Shown here: positions 1 through 7,124 of the stretch, in pieces | How the letters are laid out: each line of letters opens with the position of its first letter | How positions within the stretch are numbered: position 1 is the stretch's first letter | Source of the DNA: an uncultured Kangiella sp. | GTDB lineage: Bacteria > Pseudomonadota > Gammaproteobacteria > Enterobacterales > Kangiellaceae | Assembly (NCBI GenBank): GCA_947503435.1 | Contig: CANNDL010000001.1 | Location: forward strand, 333,469 to 397,468 | Reading direction: 5' to 3' | DNA length: 64,000 nt | Translations under genes and position numbers: made by a program | Notes under the pieces: model-generated | Told to the model about the DNA's origin: nothing | Database searches by the model: none | What the model saw: only the letters and a program-made list of their open reading frames with translations

Positions 1-659
1 CTACGCATCTTTAAAGTTTTCACTTTGTATTCGAGCGTATTAATAGCTTTTTTCATAGCCCTTAGGTTTTCAGGACTTATTTTAGCCACAAACTCTTTGC
101 ATTCTTTTTCTGCCGATAGGTATTGCAAACTGCCGTTGCTTCCAATCCAACCTCCACACATAACCGTTATCTTGTTGCAAGCATGAACACTTCGTAATCG
201 GCTGCCAGTACATTTAGGGAAATCTTCTTTTAAGTGCTTTAAATAACGCTCTGATACTGCTAAGTCGTTATATTCAAGGTATAAATCGAGGGCTTTATTT
301 TCGATTTTTTCGCGTTGTTCAGCCTCTACTTTCTGGTCTAACTTATCGAAGTATTCAACAAAATATTCATTTTTGGTTGATTTAGAAAGCTTTGCCCAAG
401 CGTATGCAGTCTGAAAATCTTTTTCAGTTCCAAGTCCCAAAAGGTACATGATGGAAAGTTTATACTGAGAGTGTTTATCACCAGATTCCGCTAATTTTTC
501 ATACATAGGAAAAGCTTGCGCGTAGTTTTTCTCTTTATACAGATTATCGACAATTGCGATATCTTCATCATTAGGGACATAAAACTTTTCTTTGGCTTGA
601 CCTAAATTAGCAAAACAAATAATTACGCTAGTGACTAGGAATAGAATTACTTTCTTCAC
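1..659 (-). CDS. Exported Sel1-like repeat protein, 3' end cut by window
   Basis: I read an open frame of 219 codons from a GTG start at 659 (MKKVILFLVTSVIICF...) to the left edge. The apparent TAG at bases 1-3 is out of frame, so the gene continues outside the window. A purine-rich CTCCAC/AAAAGGA stretch precedes the start. Residues 1-22 look like a cleavable signal peptide. Residues about 35-85 contain a Sel1/TPR-type helical repeat (YAQAFPMYEKLAESGDKHSQYKLSIMYLLGLG). The region after that is charged and holds several cysteines, possibly periplasmic disulfides. The next gene upstream on this strand (PQQ-like, stop at 723) is 63 bases away, so the two may be co-transcribed. The specific role is unknown; Sel1 repeats normally mediate protein-protein contact. 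Confidence 0.75.
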   Translation of the reverse strand, partial: MKKVILFLVTSVIICFANLGQAKEKFYVPNDEDIAIVDNLYKEKNYAQAFPMYEKLAESGDKHSQYKLSIMYLLGLGTEKDFQTAYAWAKLSKSTKNEYFVEYFDKLDQKVEAEQREKIENKALDLYLEYNDLAVSERYLKHLKEDFPKCTGSRLRSVHACNKITVMCGGWIGSNGSLQYLSAEKECKEFVAKISPENLRAMKKAINTLEYKVKTLKMR

Positions 660-722
660 ACCGAATTCCTTTTGTGGAGTAATAAAAGGATTAAACTGCC
701 AAGGCATTCTTAAGTCAAGCCA

Positions 723-1058
723 TTAGGTAGTAGCAGAAGTTGTTACCACTACACCTGCGGCAGCGGCAGCTTGTTGGGCTGAGGCGGCGCTAGCGGATGC
801 CCCGGAACTTTGGTCCGAGCCTGCGATAATGCAGTAGCTGTAACCAAGGCCTTTTAGCTCGTTTTCCCATTGGATATCTCCTGTTAGGGCGTTTATAGCG
901 AATAAATGGCCTCCAGAGTAGGCAATGATTTGATTGCCTTCTTTAACGAGGTTAGTTAAAGAACTGCCTTTTTTAAGTTTAGTACGCCAAACTTCAGTGC
1001 CAGTAGATTTATCAATGCAGGTAACATGGCCAGCAATGCCAATATAAACGTAATTCAT
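723..1058 (-). CDS. Short PQQ-type beta-propeller repeat protein
   Basis: A 111-residue protein with two PQQ/WD-like blade repeats: HVTCIDKSTGTEVWRTKL near residues 11-28 and HLFAINALTGDIQWENEL near 51-68. The tail, from about residue 80, is rich in Ala and Ser (ASASAASAQQAAAAAG) and ends with a Val/Thr stretch. It has no signal peptide and far too few blades for a full propeller, so it is either a small stand-alone repeat protein or needs to oligomerise. Short proteins of this architecture exist in several proteobacteria without a known function. It lies upstream of the Sel1-like gene on the same strand and diverges from the rpsP operon. Confidence 0.7.
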   Translation of the reverse strand: MNYVYIGIAGHVTCIDKSTGTEVWRTKLKKGSSLTNLVKEGNQIIAYSGGHLFAINALTGDIQWENELKGLGYSYCIIAGSDQSSGASASAASAQQAAAAAGVVVTTSATT

Positions 1059-1210
1059 GGATTATCCTTCGAGTAGTTAATTATTTGATTTTATAATACT
1101 AATTTAGCATTTAAGTGAATTTCGGTCTGTGAGAAACTGTAACAAGCCATTAGGTTTAAAATATAGCTATATAATTCCTCTGGAAATAGCTTATTTATTG
1201 ATAAAAAGCA

Positions 1211-1240
1211 TTTCCCAAACCTAAGCTTTTCATGTAAAAT
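1211..1240 (+). promoter_or_regulatory. Candidate promoter of the rpsP operon
   Basis: TTTCCC at 1211-1216 and TGTAAAAT at 1233-1240 (TAAAAT -10 with an upstream TG) sit about 90 bases before rpsP. A second TATAAT lies at 1170-1175 without a clear -35. Assigned by eye only. Confidence 0.35.
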
Positions 1241-1264
1241 TCGCGCTCTTAAAAATTTGCAAAC

Positions 1265-1305
1265 CTTTGAAAACCTCGAAATACGGCGTTTTCAGGGTCT
1301 TTTTG
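1265..1305 (+). terminator. Terminator-like hairpin in the rpsP leader (possible attenuator)
   Basis: CTTTGAAAAC (1265-1274) can pair with GTTTTCAGGG (1288-1297), including two G-U pairs, across a 13-base loop. TCTTTTTG follows directly. This is the layout of a weak intrinsic terminator, placed 25 bases before the rpsP start and downstream of the candidate promoters. It could attenuate the operon, but the stem is AU-rich and folding energy was not computed. Confidence 0.35.
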
Positions 1306-1329
1306 TACTTAAAACAGAGGATTTAAACG

Positions 1330-1575
1330 ATGGTAGTCATTCGTTTAGCTCGTGGCGGTTCTAAAAAACGCCCTTTTTACCACTTAGTAGTTGCTGATCA
1401 ACGTATGAAGCGTGATGGCCGTTTTATTGAGCGTGTGGGTTTCTTTAACCCTGTTGCTCGCGGTCAAGAAGAGCGTTTACGCGTTAATGCTGATCGTGTT
1501 GAGCATTGGGTTGGCCAAGGCGCACAACCAAGCGCTCGTGTTGCTAAGTTGTTGAAAGATAACGCAGCTGCATAA
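1330..1575 (+). CDS. rpsP: 30S ribosomal protein S16
   Basis: An 81-residue protein starting [20 protein letters not shown], the conserved N-terminus of bS16, and close to the usual length of about 82. It binds 16S rRNA and is needed for 30S assembly. It is the first gene of the rpsP-rimM-trmD-rplS operon that is conserved across gammaproteobacteria; the ffh gene often found upstream is absent here. Spacing to rimM is 26 bases. The candidate promoter and terminator-like leader hairpin lie in the 270-base upstream gap. Confidence 0.97.
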   Translation: MVVIRLARGGSKKRPFYHLVVADQRMKRDGRFIERVGFFNPVARGQEERLRVNADRVEHWVGQGAQPSARVAKLLKDNAAA

Positions 1576-1601
1576 TTAGTTCCCTTTAGTAAAGAGAACT
1601 C

Positions 1602-2129
1602 ATGATGTCAGTACCTGAAGATTTTAAACCACTAGTAGTGGGTAAAGTTAACGGTGCTTCTGGCATCAAAGGATGGGTTAAAGTTTATTCTTATACCGAT
1701 CCTAAGGAAAATATTCTTTCCTATAACCCTTGGTATATGAAAGTGAAAGGCCAGTGGCTGCCACTTGAAATTACTAATGGGCGTGAGCAGGGTAAAACCG
1801 TAGTGGCTCACATAAAAGGTTGTGATGATCGGAATTTGGCGGAGAGTTACCACGGTAATGAGTTGGCCATCGACCAATCACAACTTCCTCAACTGGAAGG
1901 CGACGATTATTATTGGCGTGATCTGGTGGGGCTGTCAGTGGTTAACTTACAAGGTGAAGACTTTGGTCTGGTTAAAAAACTGATGGAAACTGGTGCAAAT
2001 GATGTGTTGGTGGTAAAAGCCGACGGAAAAGAAGAAATTCTTATCCCTTTTGTACTGGATTACAGTGTTATGAAGGTGGATTTAGCCGCGAAATTAATCA
2101 CGGTTGATTGGCAAGCCGACTACTCTTAG
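1602..2129 (+). CDS. rimM: Ribosome maturation factor RimM
   Basis: A 175-residue protein with the RimM N-terminal barrel ([20 protein letters not shown], residues about 12-30) and a C-terminal PRC-barrel that begins near [11 protein letters not shown] (about residue 102). RimM binds S19 and helps 16S 3'-domain maturation in the 30S subunit. Two consecutive ATG codons (1602 and 1605) can serve as the start; GAGA lies just upstream. Second gene of the rpsP operon. Its stop is 11 bases before the trmD start. Confidence 0.96.
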   Translation: MMSVPEDFKPLVVGKVNGASGIKGWVKVYSYTDPKENILSYNPWYMKVKGQWLPLEITNGREQGKTVVAHIKGCDDRNLAESYHGNELAIDQSQLPQLEGDDYYWRDLVGLSVVNLQGEDFGLVKKLMETGANDVLVVKADGKEEILIPFVLDYSVMKVDLAAKLITVDWQADYS

Positions 2130-2140
2130 GGCTGTATCAG

Positions 2141-2899
2141 ATGAATATTCATGTGATCAGTTTGTTTCCACAAATGTTTGATGTGGTTACTGAGCAAGGG
2201 GTAGTAGGAAGAGCTATTCAAAAAGGTAAAGTTGGTTTTGAAGTTACGAACCCAAGAAACTTTACTAGTGATAAGCATCGTACGGTTGACGATCGACCTT
2301 ATGGGGGCGGGCCAGGTATGTTAATGATGACTGAGCCATTAACCCAAGCGATTCGATTTGCTGATTCAAAATTGGCAATAGATGGCGAACCGGTACACAA
2401 GGTTTATCTTTCACCGCAAGGTAAGAGGTTAGACCAAAAACTGGTTCAAGAATTGGCTGAAAAGCCAAATCTGCTACTGGTAGCAGGGCGCTATGAAGGA
2501 ATTGATGAACGAGTGATTGAGTCGGAAATCGACCAAGAAATATCGTTAGGAGATTTTGTTCTTAGTGGAGGGGAAGTTGCGGCTATGGCCGTAATCGACG
2601 CGGTTGTTCGCGTAATGCCTGAGGTACTCGGGCATGAGCAATCGGCGGTTGAGGATTCGTTTAGTGGTGATGGACTTGCTTTGTTAGATCATCCACACTA
2701 TACGCGCCCTGAGTTTTTTGAGGGCAAACAGGTTCCAAACATATTGCTAACCGGTGACCACGAGAAAATTCGTCGCTGGAGGCTGAAGCAATCTCTGGGC
2801 AGGACTTGGGCAAGACGCAAAGACTTGTTGGATGGCGTTGAATTAAACAATGAACAGCAAACTTTGTTGCAAGAATTTATCGATGAGTTAGAAACTTAA
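2141..2899 (+). CDS. trmD: tRNA (guanine-N1-)-methyltransferase TrmD
   Basis: This SPOUT methyltransferase makes m1G37 in tRNAs using S-adenosylmethionine. I chose ATG at 2141, giving [14 protein letters not shown] and 252 residues, because it matches the family N-terminus. A TTG at 2108 in the same frame would add 11 unconserved residues inside rimM. Visible family motifs are [18 protein letters not shown], the knotted SAM-binding region [11 protein letters not shown] / LSGGE, and [10 protein letters not shown] with [14 protein letters not shown] near the C-terminus. Third gene of the rpsP operon. Confidence 0.97.
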   Translation: MNIHVISLFPQMFDVVTEQGVVGRAIQKGKVGFEVTNPRNFTSDKHRTVDDRPYGGGPGMLMMTEPLTQAIRFADSKLAIDGEPVHKVYLSPQGKRLDQKLVQELAEKPNLLLVAGRYEGIDERVIESEIDQEISLGDFVLSGGEVAAMAVIDAVVRVMPEVLGHEQSAVEDSFSGDGLALLDHPHYTRPEFFEGKQVPNILLTGDHEKIRRWRLKQSLGRTWARRKDLLDGVELNNEQQTLLQEFIDELET

Positions 2900-2968
2900 A
2901 GTTAAGCTCATCAAATATTATTAGTTTTTATTCTATTGAAAAGTAGAGCTCAAGTGAGGAGCACAGCC

Positions 2969-3319
2969 ATGAATATTATCGATCAGTTAGAAGCTGAACA
3001 AATGACAAAAGAAGTACCGACTTTCGGTGCTGGTGATACTGTAGTTGTACAGGTTAAAGTTAAAGAAGGTAACCGTGAGCGTTTACAGGCCTATGAAGGC
3101 GTAGTAATTGCTAAGCGTAACCGTGGTCTTAACTCTGCATTCACAGTACGTAAAATTTCTTCGGGTGTAGGCGTTGAGCGTACATTCCAAACTTACAGCG
3201 CATTGGTTGACAGTATTACTGTTAAACGTCGTGGTGATGTTCGTCAAGCGAAAATCTACTACTTGCGTGAGCGTTCAGGTCGTTCTGCACGTATCAAAGA
3301 AAAATTGGAAAAGAAATAA
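2969..3319 (+). CDS. rplS: 50S ribosomal protein L19
   Basis: A 116-residue bL19 from ATG 2969 ([19 protein letters not shown]), preceded by GAGGA at 2956-2960. An in-frame TTG at 2936 would add 11 residues that do not fit the family, so it was not used. L19 sits at the 30S-50S interface. The body ([20 protein letters not shown] ... [19 protein letters not shown]) is fully typical. Last gene of the operon, followed by a strong terminator. Confidence 0.97.
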   Translation: MNIIDQLEAEQMTKEVPTFGAGDTVVVQVKVKEGNRERLQAYEGVVIAKRNRGLNSAFTVRKISSGVGVERTFQTYSALVDSITVKRRGDVRQAKIYYLRERSGRSARIKEKLEKK

Positions 3320-3353
3320 TTCTTTTATCTTAAGAATATTTCTTAAAGGTTTT

Positions 3354-3382
3354 AAAAAAGCAGCTTTCGAGCTGCTTTTTTT
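3354..3382 (+). terminator. Intrinsic terminator after rplS
   Basis: AAAAAAG-CAGCT-TTCG-AGCTG-CTTTTTTT: a perfect stem capped by a stable UUCG tetraloop and followed by a T tract. It ends the rpsP-rimM-trmD-rplS operon. The A/T flanks would let it act in both directions. Confidence 0.9.
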
Positions 3383-3468
3383 ATACGTAAAAAATTTTAA
3401 TCCAATTAACTATATTAGCTGTTTATGCTAACTTATTGGCTCTGAAATACTATTTGGGGAAATAGAGT

Positions 3469-4530
3469 ATGGCAATTTTAAGAAGAATATTAATGGTAAT
3501 AGCAGTGCTGATACTGCTATTGTTTATGGCAAGTTTTTTCCTGCCGAAAGAAGCGCACGTAGAGCGCTCAGCACTAATCAATAGTTCTCAAGCAAAGTTA
3601 TTTGATTATCTGAATACCACCAAGAACTTTAATCAATGGTCTCCTTGGTTTGAAATGGATCCCAATGGTGATTATAAATTCAGTGGACCCGAAATGGGCG
3701 TAGGCGGAATCTTGGCTTGGGATGGAGAAAAAACAGGGAAAGGCACGCAAGAGATTGTCGAATCTAATCCTTATCAAAATATTAAATTAAAATTAATTTT
3801 TGATGGCCAACCACCAGCTTATGCAAGCTATAAATTAGAGCCTGTAGAAGGCGGTACTAAAGTTACCTGGGGTTTTGATACAAGCTTAAATGGTCCTGTT
3901 GAAAAGTACATGGGTTTAATGATGGATTCTTTCGTTGGTGATATGTACGACAAAGGCTTGGATAATTTAAAAGCCAAAGTAGAAGCCATGCCAGATGGAG
4001 TCTCTATGATAGAAGCAAATTTAAGTAATAAGTCAGAACAAGTAAGAACTAATGACATGTATCAGCCTGAAGTTATAGAAGTTGAACCTTTCGATATAGC
4101 ATATATTGCTAGCCGAGCAGACTTTGATGGAGACCTGATTTCAAAAGAGTTGGCAGCTTCCTACGGCAAAATTATAGGGCTAATGACGAAAAACGGTATT
4201 AATTTTGCCGGCTCTCCTCTGGCTATTACAACTGGCGGCAGCCCTGAGGAAGGGTTCTGGGCTTTTGAAGCTGCATTGCCGGTTGATAAGGTGATTGTAA
4301 CAGACGAAGGGGATGAAATTCAGTTTAAGAAAACCTATGGTGGTAAAGCTGTAAAGCTAGTTCACAAAGGCCCTTATATGGATATGGCATCTTCATATAA
4401 AAAATTAGCGGAATTTGTGTACGGTAACAATTTAGTGCCTAATGGTAACGTTTGGGAGCAATATGTTTCTGATCCAGGTAACACGCCAGAAGAAGAGTTG
4501 ATGACTCACTTATTCTTTCCTGTTAAATAA
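3469..4530 (+). CDS. Membrane-anchored SRPBCC (polyketide cyclase-like) plus GyrI-like domain protein
   Basis: A 353-residue protein. Residues about 5-25 form one hydrophobic helix (ILMVIAVLILLLFMASFFL), most likely an uncleaved anchor. Residues about 30-175 resemble an SRPBCC / START-like ligand-binding fold (FDYLNTTKNFNQWSPWFEMD, GTKVTWGFDTSLNGPVEKYMGLMMD). Residues about 200-353 resemble the GyrI / AraC effector-binding fold (VEVEPFDIAYIASRADFDGD, VKLVHKGPYMDMASSYKKLAEF). Both folds bind small hydrophobic or cationic ligands, but the actual ligand is unknown. GGGGA at 3456-3460 supports the ATG start. It is transcribed alone between the rplS terminator and dsbC. Confidence 0.75.
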   Translation: MAILRRILMVIAVLILLLFMASFFLPKEAHVERSALINSSQAKLFDYLNTTKNFNQWSPWFEMDPNGDYKFSGPEMGVGGILAWDGEKTGKGTQEIVESNPYQNIKLKLIFDGQPPAYASYKLEPVEGGTKVTWGFDTSLNGPVEKYMGLMMDSFVGDMYDKGLDNLKAKVEAMPDGVSMIEANLSNKSEQVRTNDMYQPEVIEVEPFDIAYIASRADFDGDLISKELAASYGKIIGLMTKNGINFAGSPLAITTGGSPEEGFWAFEAALPVDKVIVTDEGDEIQFKKTYGGKAVKLVHKGPYMDMASSYKKLAEFVYGNNLVPNGNVWEQYVSDPGNTPEEELMTHLFFPVK

Positions 4531-4679
4531 TTCCTATGAGCTCTGAAGATAAAGCCTATCAATTTATAGATTTTTTATATTGTCAGAGCGTGTAAATGTT
4601 TGTAAATTGGGCCTCTTTTTGCTGTAAAACATCTAAAATGGCTGCATATAGTCAGCAAGACTATTGCTAGGAAACAAAA

Positions 4680-5462
4680 TTGTATTATTGGTTAAACCTT
4701 ATGAAAAAAATAATAGCGCTGTTTATTTTAATTGCAGCTACATTTAATTTAGCGGCGAATGCTGGCGAGTTAAAACAGAAAGAAATAAAAGAGCTGATGA
4801 AGCAGCGATTCCCAAGTTTAAATATTAATTTGATTAATGATAGTCAAATGCCTGGGTTCTATGCGGTAGAAGCGGATGGTGAGTTAGTATATTTGTCTAA
4901 AGATGGTCGTTATTTTATTCAAGGCACTGCTATCGATTTAGAGAAACGCGTGAATTTAAATCGTCAACAAACGCAAGTTTGGAACAATTTAAAAGCTCCT
5001 ATGAGAAAAGACGATATCGCTCAATTGGATGAAGAGGATATGGTTGTTTTTAAAGCGCCTAACGAAAAACATGTAATTACCGTGTTCACCGATATTGATT
5101 GCGGCTATTGTCGTAAATTGCACCGTGAAAGACAGGATTATTTAGATCGTGGAATTACCATCCGCTATTTAGCTTTTCCAAGAGCTGGCTTGAAATCTTC
5201 TGCAGCTAAAAAATTAGAAGGCATCTGGTGCTCAAAAGATCGTCAAGCTGCAATGACCAATGCTAAGCTTAACCAAAAATTTAGCAAAGCTAGCTGCAAG
5301 AATCCTTTACCTGAACACATGAAATTGGTGAGAAAATTTGGCTTAGGCGGTACACCAAGCATCGTACTTGAAAATGGTAATTTAATAGGTGGCTATCAGC
5401 CGGCTGAAGTATTGATTCAAAGCTTAGATAACTTAAGAAGCCAAGATCAAGCTAAAAACTAA
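4680..5462 (+). CDS. dsbC: Thiol:disulfide interchange protein DsbC
   Basis: A periplasmic disulfide isomerase. The thioredoxin-fold motif is TDIDCGYCRKLH (CGYC at residues 141-144 from the first start). The second structural disulfide of DsbC is visible as WCSK ... SCKN. The cis-proline loop is GGTPSIVLENG. The N-terminal dimerisation domain covers about residues 30-95. Two starts are possible: TTG 4680, with AGGA seven bases upstream, or ATG 4701 (MKKIIALFILIAATFNLAANA), which gives a standard signal peptide but has no clear ribosome site. Convergent with the next gene, with only four bases between the stop codons. It sits just before recJ, as in many gammaproteobacteria. Confidence 0.92.
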   Translation: MYYWLNLMKKIIALFILIAATFNLAANAGELKQKEIKELMKQRFPSLNINLINDSQMPGFYAVEADGELVYLSKDGRYFIQGTAIDLEKRVNLNRQQTQVWNNLKAPMRKDDIAQLDEEDMVVFKAPNEKHVITVFTDIDCGYCRKLHRERQDYLDRGITIRYLAFPRAGLKSSAAKKLEGIWCSKDRQAAMTNAKLNQKFSKASCKNPLPEHMKLVRKFGLGGTPSIVLENGNLIGGYQPAEVLIQSLDNLRSQDQAKN

Positions 5463-5466
5463 GCTT

Positions 5467-5835
5467 CTAAGTAAACAAAATAGCTAGCACTTTCCGGCCT
5501 TCTTCCGCTAATGCGGTGAAGGTTCGGCAGGCCGCGTCTGTGGCCATTACCTCCAATGGTCTGCCTGAACATTGAGCTGATTCTAATAATTCCCACTCTG
5601 GAAATATCAATGTGTTTCCTGTTCCAAGAATAGCCACTTCGTAAGAGTTAAATTCTAATTGATTTAATTGTTCAATACTTAATTCTTTAGCTGTTTCTGG
5701 TAACTCGATATGTAATAGTTGTTCACTATTCAAAGCAAGAGAGCATTTATATGCTTCATTATTGAGCGTTATAACGCCGTCTTGATAAGACTGAATTCTT
5801 ATCGCGGAATTTGCATGTTCTAATGATATTTCCAC
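5467..5835 (-). CDS. Mth938-like (DUF498/NDUFAF3 family) protein
   Basis: A 122-residue cytoplasmic protein. Features typical of the Mth938/DUF498 fold are FNSYEVAILGTGNTLIFPEWEL in the middle and a C-terminal segment with ATDAACRTFTALAEEGRKV, where the family has a conserved T-x-A-C-R-T-[FY]-N-x-L-x-x-E-x-R. The start is GTG at 5835 without a clear ribosome site, so the exact N-terminus is uncertain. The eukaryotic homologue assists complex I assembly; the bacterial role is not established. Convergent with dsbC and divergent from the amidohydrolase gene. Confidence 0.82.
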   Translation of the reverse strand: MEISLEHANSAIRIQSYQDGVITLNNEAYKCSLALNSEQLLHIELPETAKELSIEQLNQLEFNSYEVAILGTGNTLIFPEWELLESAQCSGRPLEVMATDAACRTFTALAEEGRKVLAILFT

Positions 5836-5894
5836 TGGTATTTTTTAACCGCTTATGCGAATGTGTAGCTATAATCATAGCAATTAAATAGCAA

Positions 5895-7115
5895 ATGAAA
5901 AGAAGAAGACTTATTAAAGGATTAATTGGTTTAGGAGCCGTTGGTGGAATTGGATATTGGCAACTGTCTAAACATTGGGATGGGTTTCTTCAAAATCCAT
6001 GCAAGCAAGGACTTCCTCAGGCAATTAAGGATACAACTCTTTGGCAAACCATATGGCAGGATATTGACCCAAGCAAGGTCATCGATAGTCATGTGCATAC
6101 TATTGGCTTAGGCGATGCTAATTCAGGAATCTGGGTTAATCCAAATATGCAAAGTTGGCTGCATCCAATTCAACAGGCTCAATTTAAGTTTTATATGAAT
6201 GCAGCTTGTATCGAAAATCCTGAACATGCTGATTCTGAGTATATTTCTAGATTATTGAGCTTGCATTATGATTTGCCACGAGGATTTAAATCGATGCTTT
6301 TGGCCTTTGACTATCATCATAATGAGAAAGGACAAGCGGTTAAGGATTTAAGCACTTTTTATGTGCCTAATGATTACCCAGCTTCTATTGCTAAGAAACA
6401 TCCTGAATATTTTGAATGGGTGGCTTCAATTCATCCCTATCGAACGGATGCGATTGATGCTTTAGAAAAGGCAAAAGCTCAGGGCGCGGTTGGAGTTAAA
6501 TGGTTGCCTCCTGCACAAAATATGGACCCTCTGTCAGCCAAGTGCACGGCTTTTTATCAAAAAATGGCTCAACTCGATTTGGCTCTAATTTGTCATGCCG
6601 GAACTGAAAAGGCGGTACAAGGCTCCGATACACAAGAGCTAGGTAATCCATTGCGTTTAAGGAGAGCTTTAGATAACGGTGTGAAGGTGGTGGTGGCGCA
6701 TTGTGCAACATTAGGTGAAAACCAAGATCTAGATAAAGCATCTAGACCTATGACCGATAGCTTTGAGTTATTTAAACGTTTAATGGACGAATATTCAGAT
6801 AATTTATATGGAGAGTTATCGGCTACCTTACAAATTAATCGTGCTCCTGAAAAGCTACGATTTTTGTTAGAAAATACGGACTGGCACTCTAGGCTGGTTA
6901 ATGGCAGTGACTATCCTCTACCTGCAGTAATGCCTTTGATTTCTATTAAAAGTTTGATCCGAAATGATTTATTAGATGTCAAATGGCAGCAAGATTTAAA
7001 CTTGCTTCGTCAATACAATGGCTTAGCATTCGACTTTGCCGTAAAACGCTTACTACAATCTAATGGTAATAGTTTTTCCGCACCAGTTTTTGAAACTTAC
7101 AATGTTTTTAAATAG
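5895..7115 (+). CDS. N-terminally anchored amidohydrolase-family (TIM-barrel) hydrolase
   Basis: A 406-residue protein. The N-terminus MKRRRLIKGLIGLGAVGGIGYW has an arginine cluster followed by a hydrophobic helix, resembling a Tat-type or uncleaved export signal. The catalytic part fits amidohydrolase_2: metal motif DSHVHT (H-x-H) near residue 67, the carboxylate/lysine region AVGVKWLPP, LALICHAGTEKA, VVVAHCATLGE, and the last metal aspartate in NGSDYPLP. The substrate is unknown. It starts close to the divergent Mth938-like gene, lacks a strong ribosome site, and ends 9 bases before recJ, so it is probably co-transcribed with recJ. Confidence 0.8.
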   Translation: MKRRRLIKGLIGLGAVGGIGYWQLSKHWDGFLQNPCKQGLPQAIKDTTLWQTIWQDIDPSKVIDSHVHTIGLGDANSGIWVNPNMQSWLHPIQQAQFKFYMNAACIENPEHADSEYISRLLSLHYDLPRGFKSMLLAFDYHHNEKGQAVKDLSTFYVPNDYPASIAKKHPEYFEWVASIHPYRTDAIDALEKAKAQGAVGVKWLPPAQNMDPLSAKCTAFYQKMAQLDLALICHAGTEKAVQGSDTQELGNPLRLRRALDNGVKVVVAHCATLGENQDLDKASRPMTDSFELFKRLMDEYSDNLYGELSATLQINRAPEKLRFLLENTDWHSRLVNGSDYPLPAVMPLISIKSLIRNDLLDVKWQQDLNLLRQYNGLAFDFAVKRLLQSNGNSFSAPVFETYNVFK

Positions 7116-7124
7116 CTAGTTAAT

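Noticed and set aside
1-3. TAG on the minus strand at the left edge as the stop of the Sel1-like gene
   Set aside because: It is out of frame with the GTG start at 659; the in-frame codons run off the window.
3174-3431. Plus-strand 85-codon frame overlapping rplS
   Set aside because: It lies in another frame of rplS and crosses the rplS terminator; low-complexity composition with no ribosome site.
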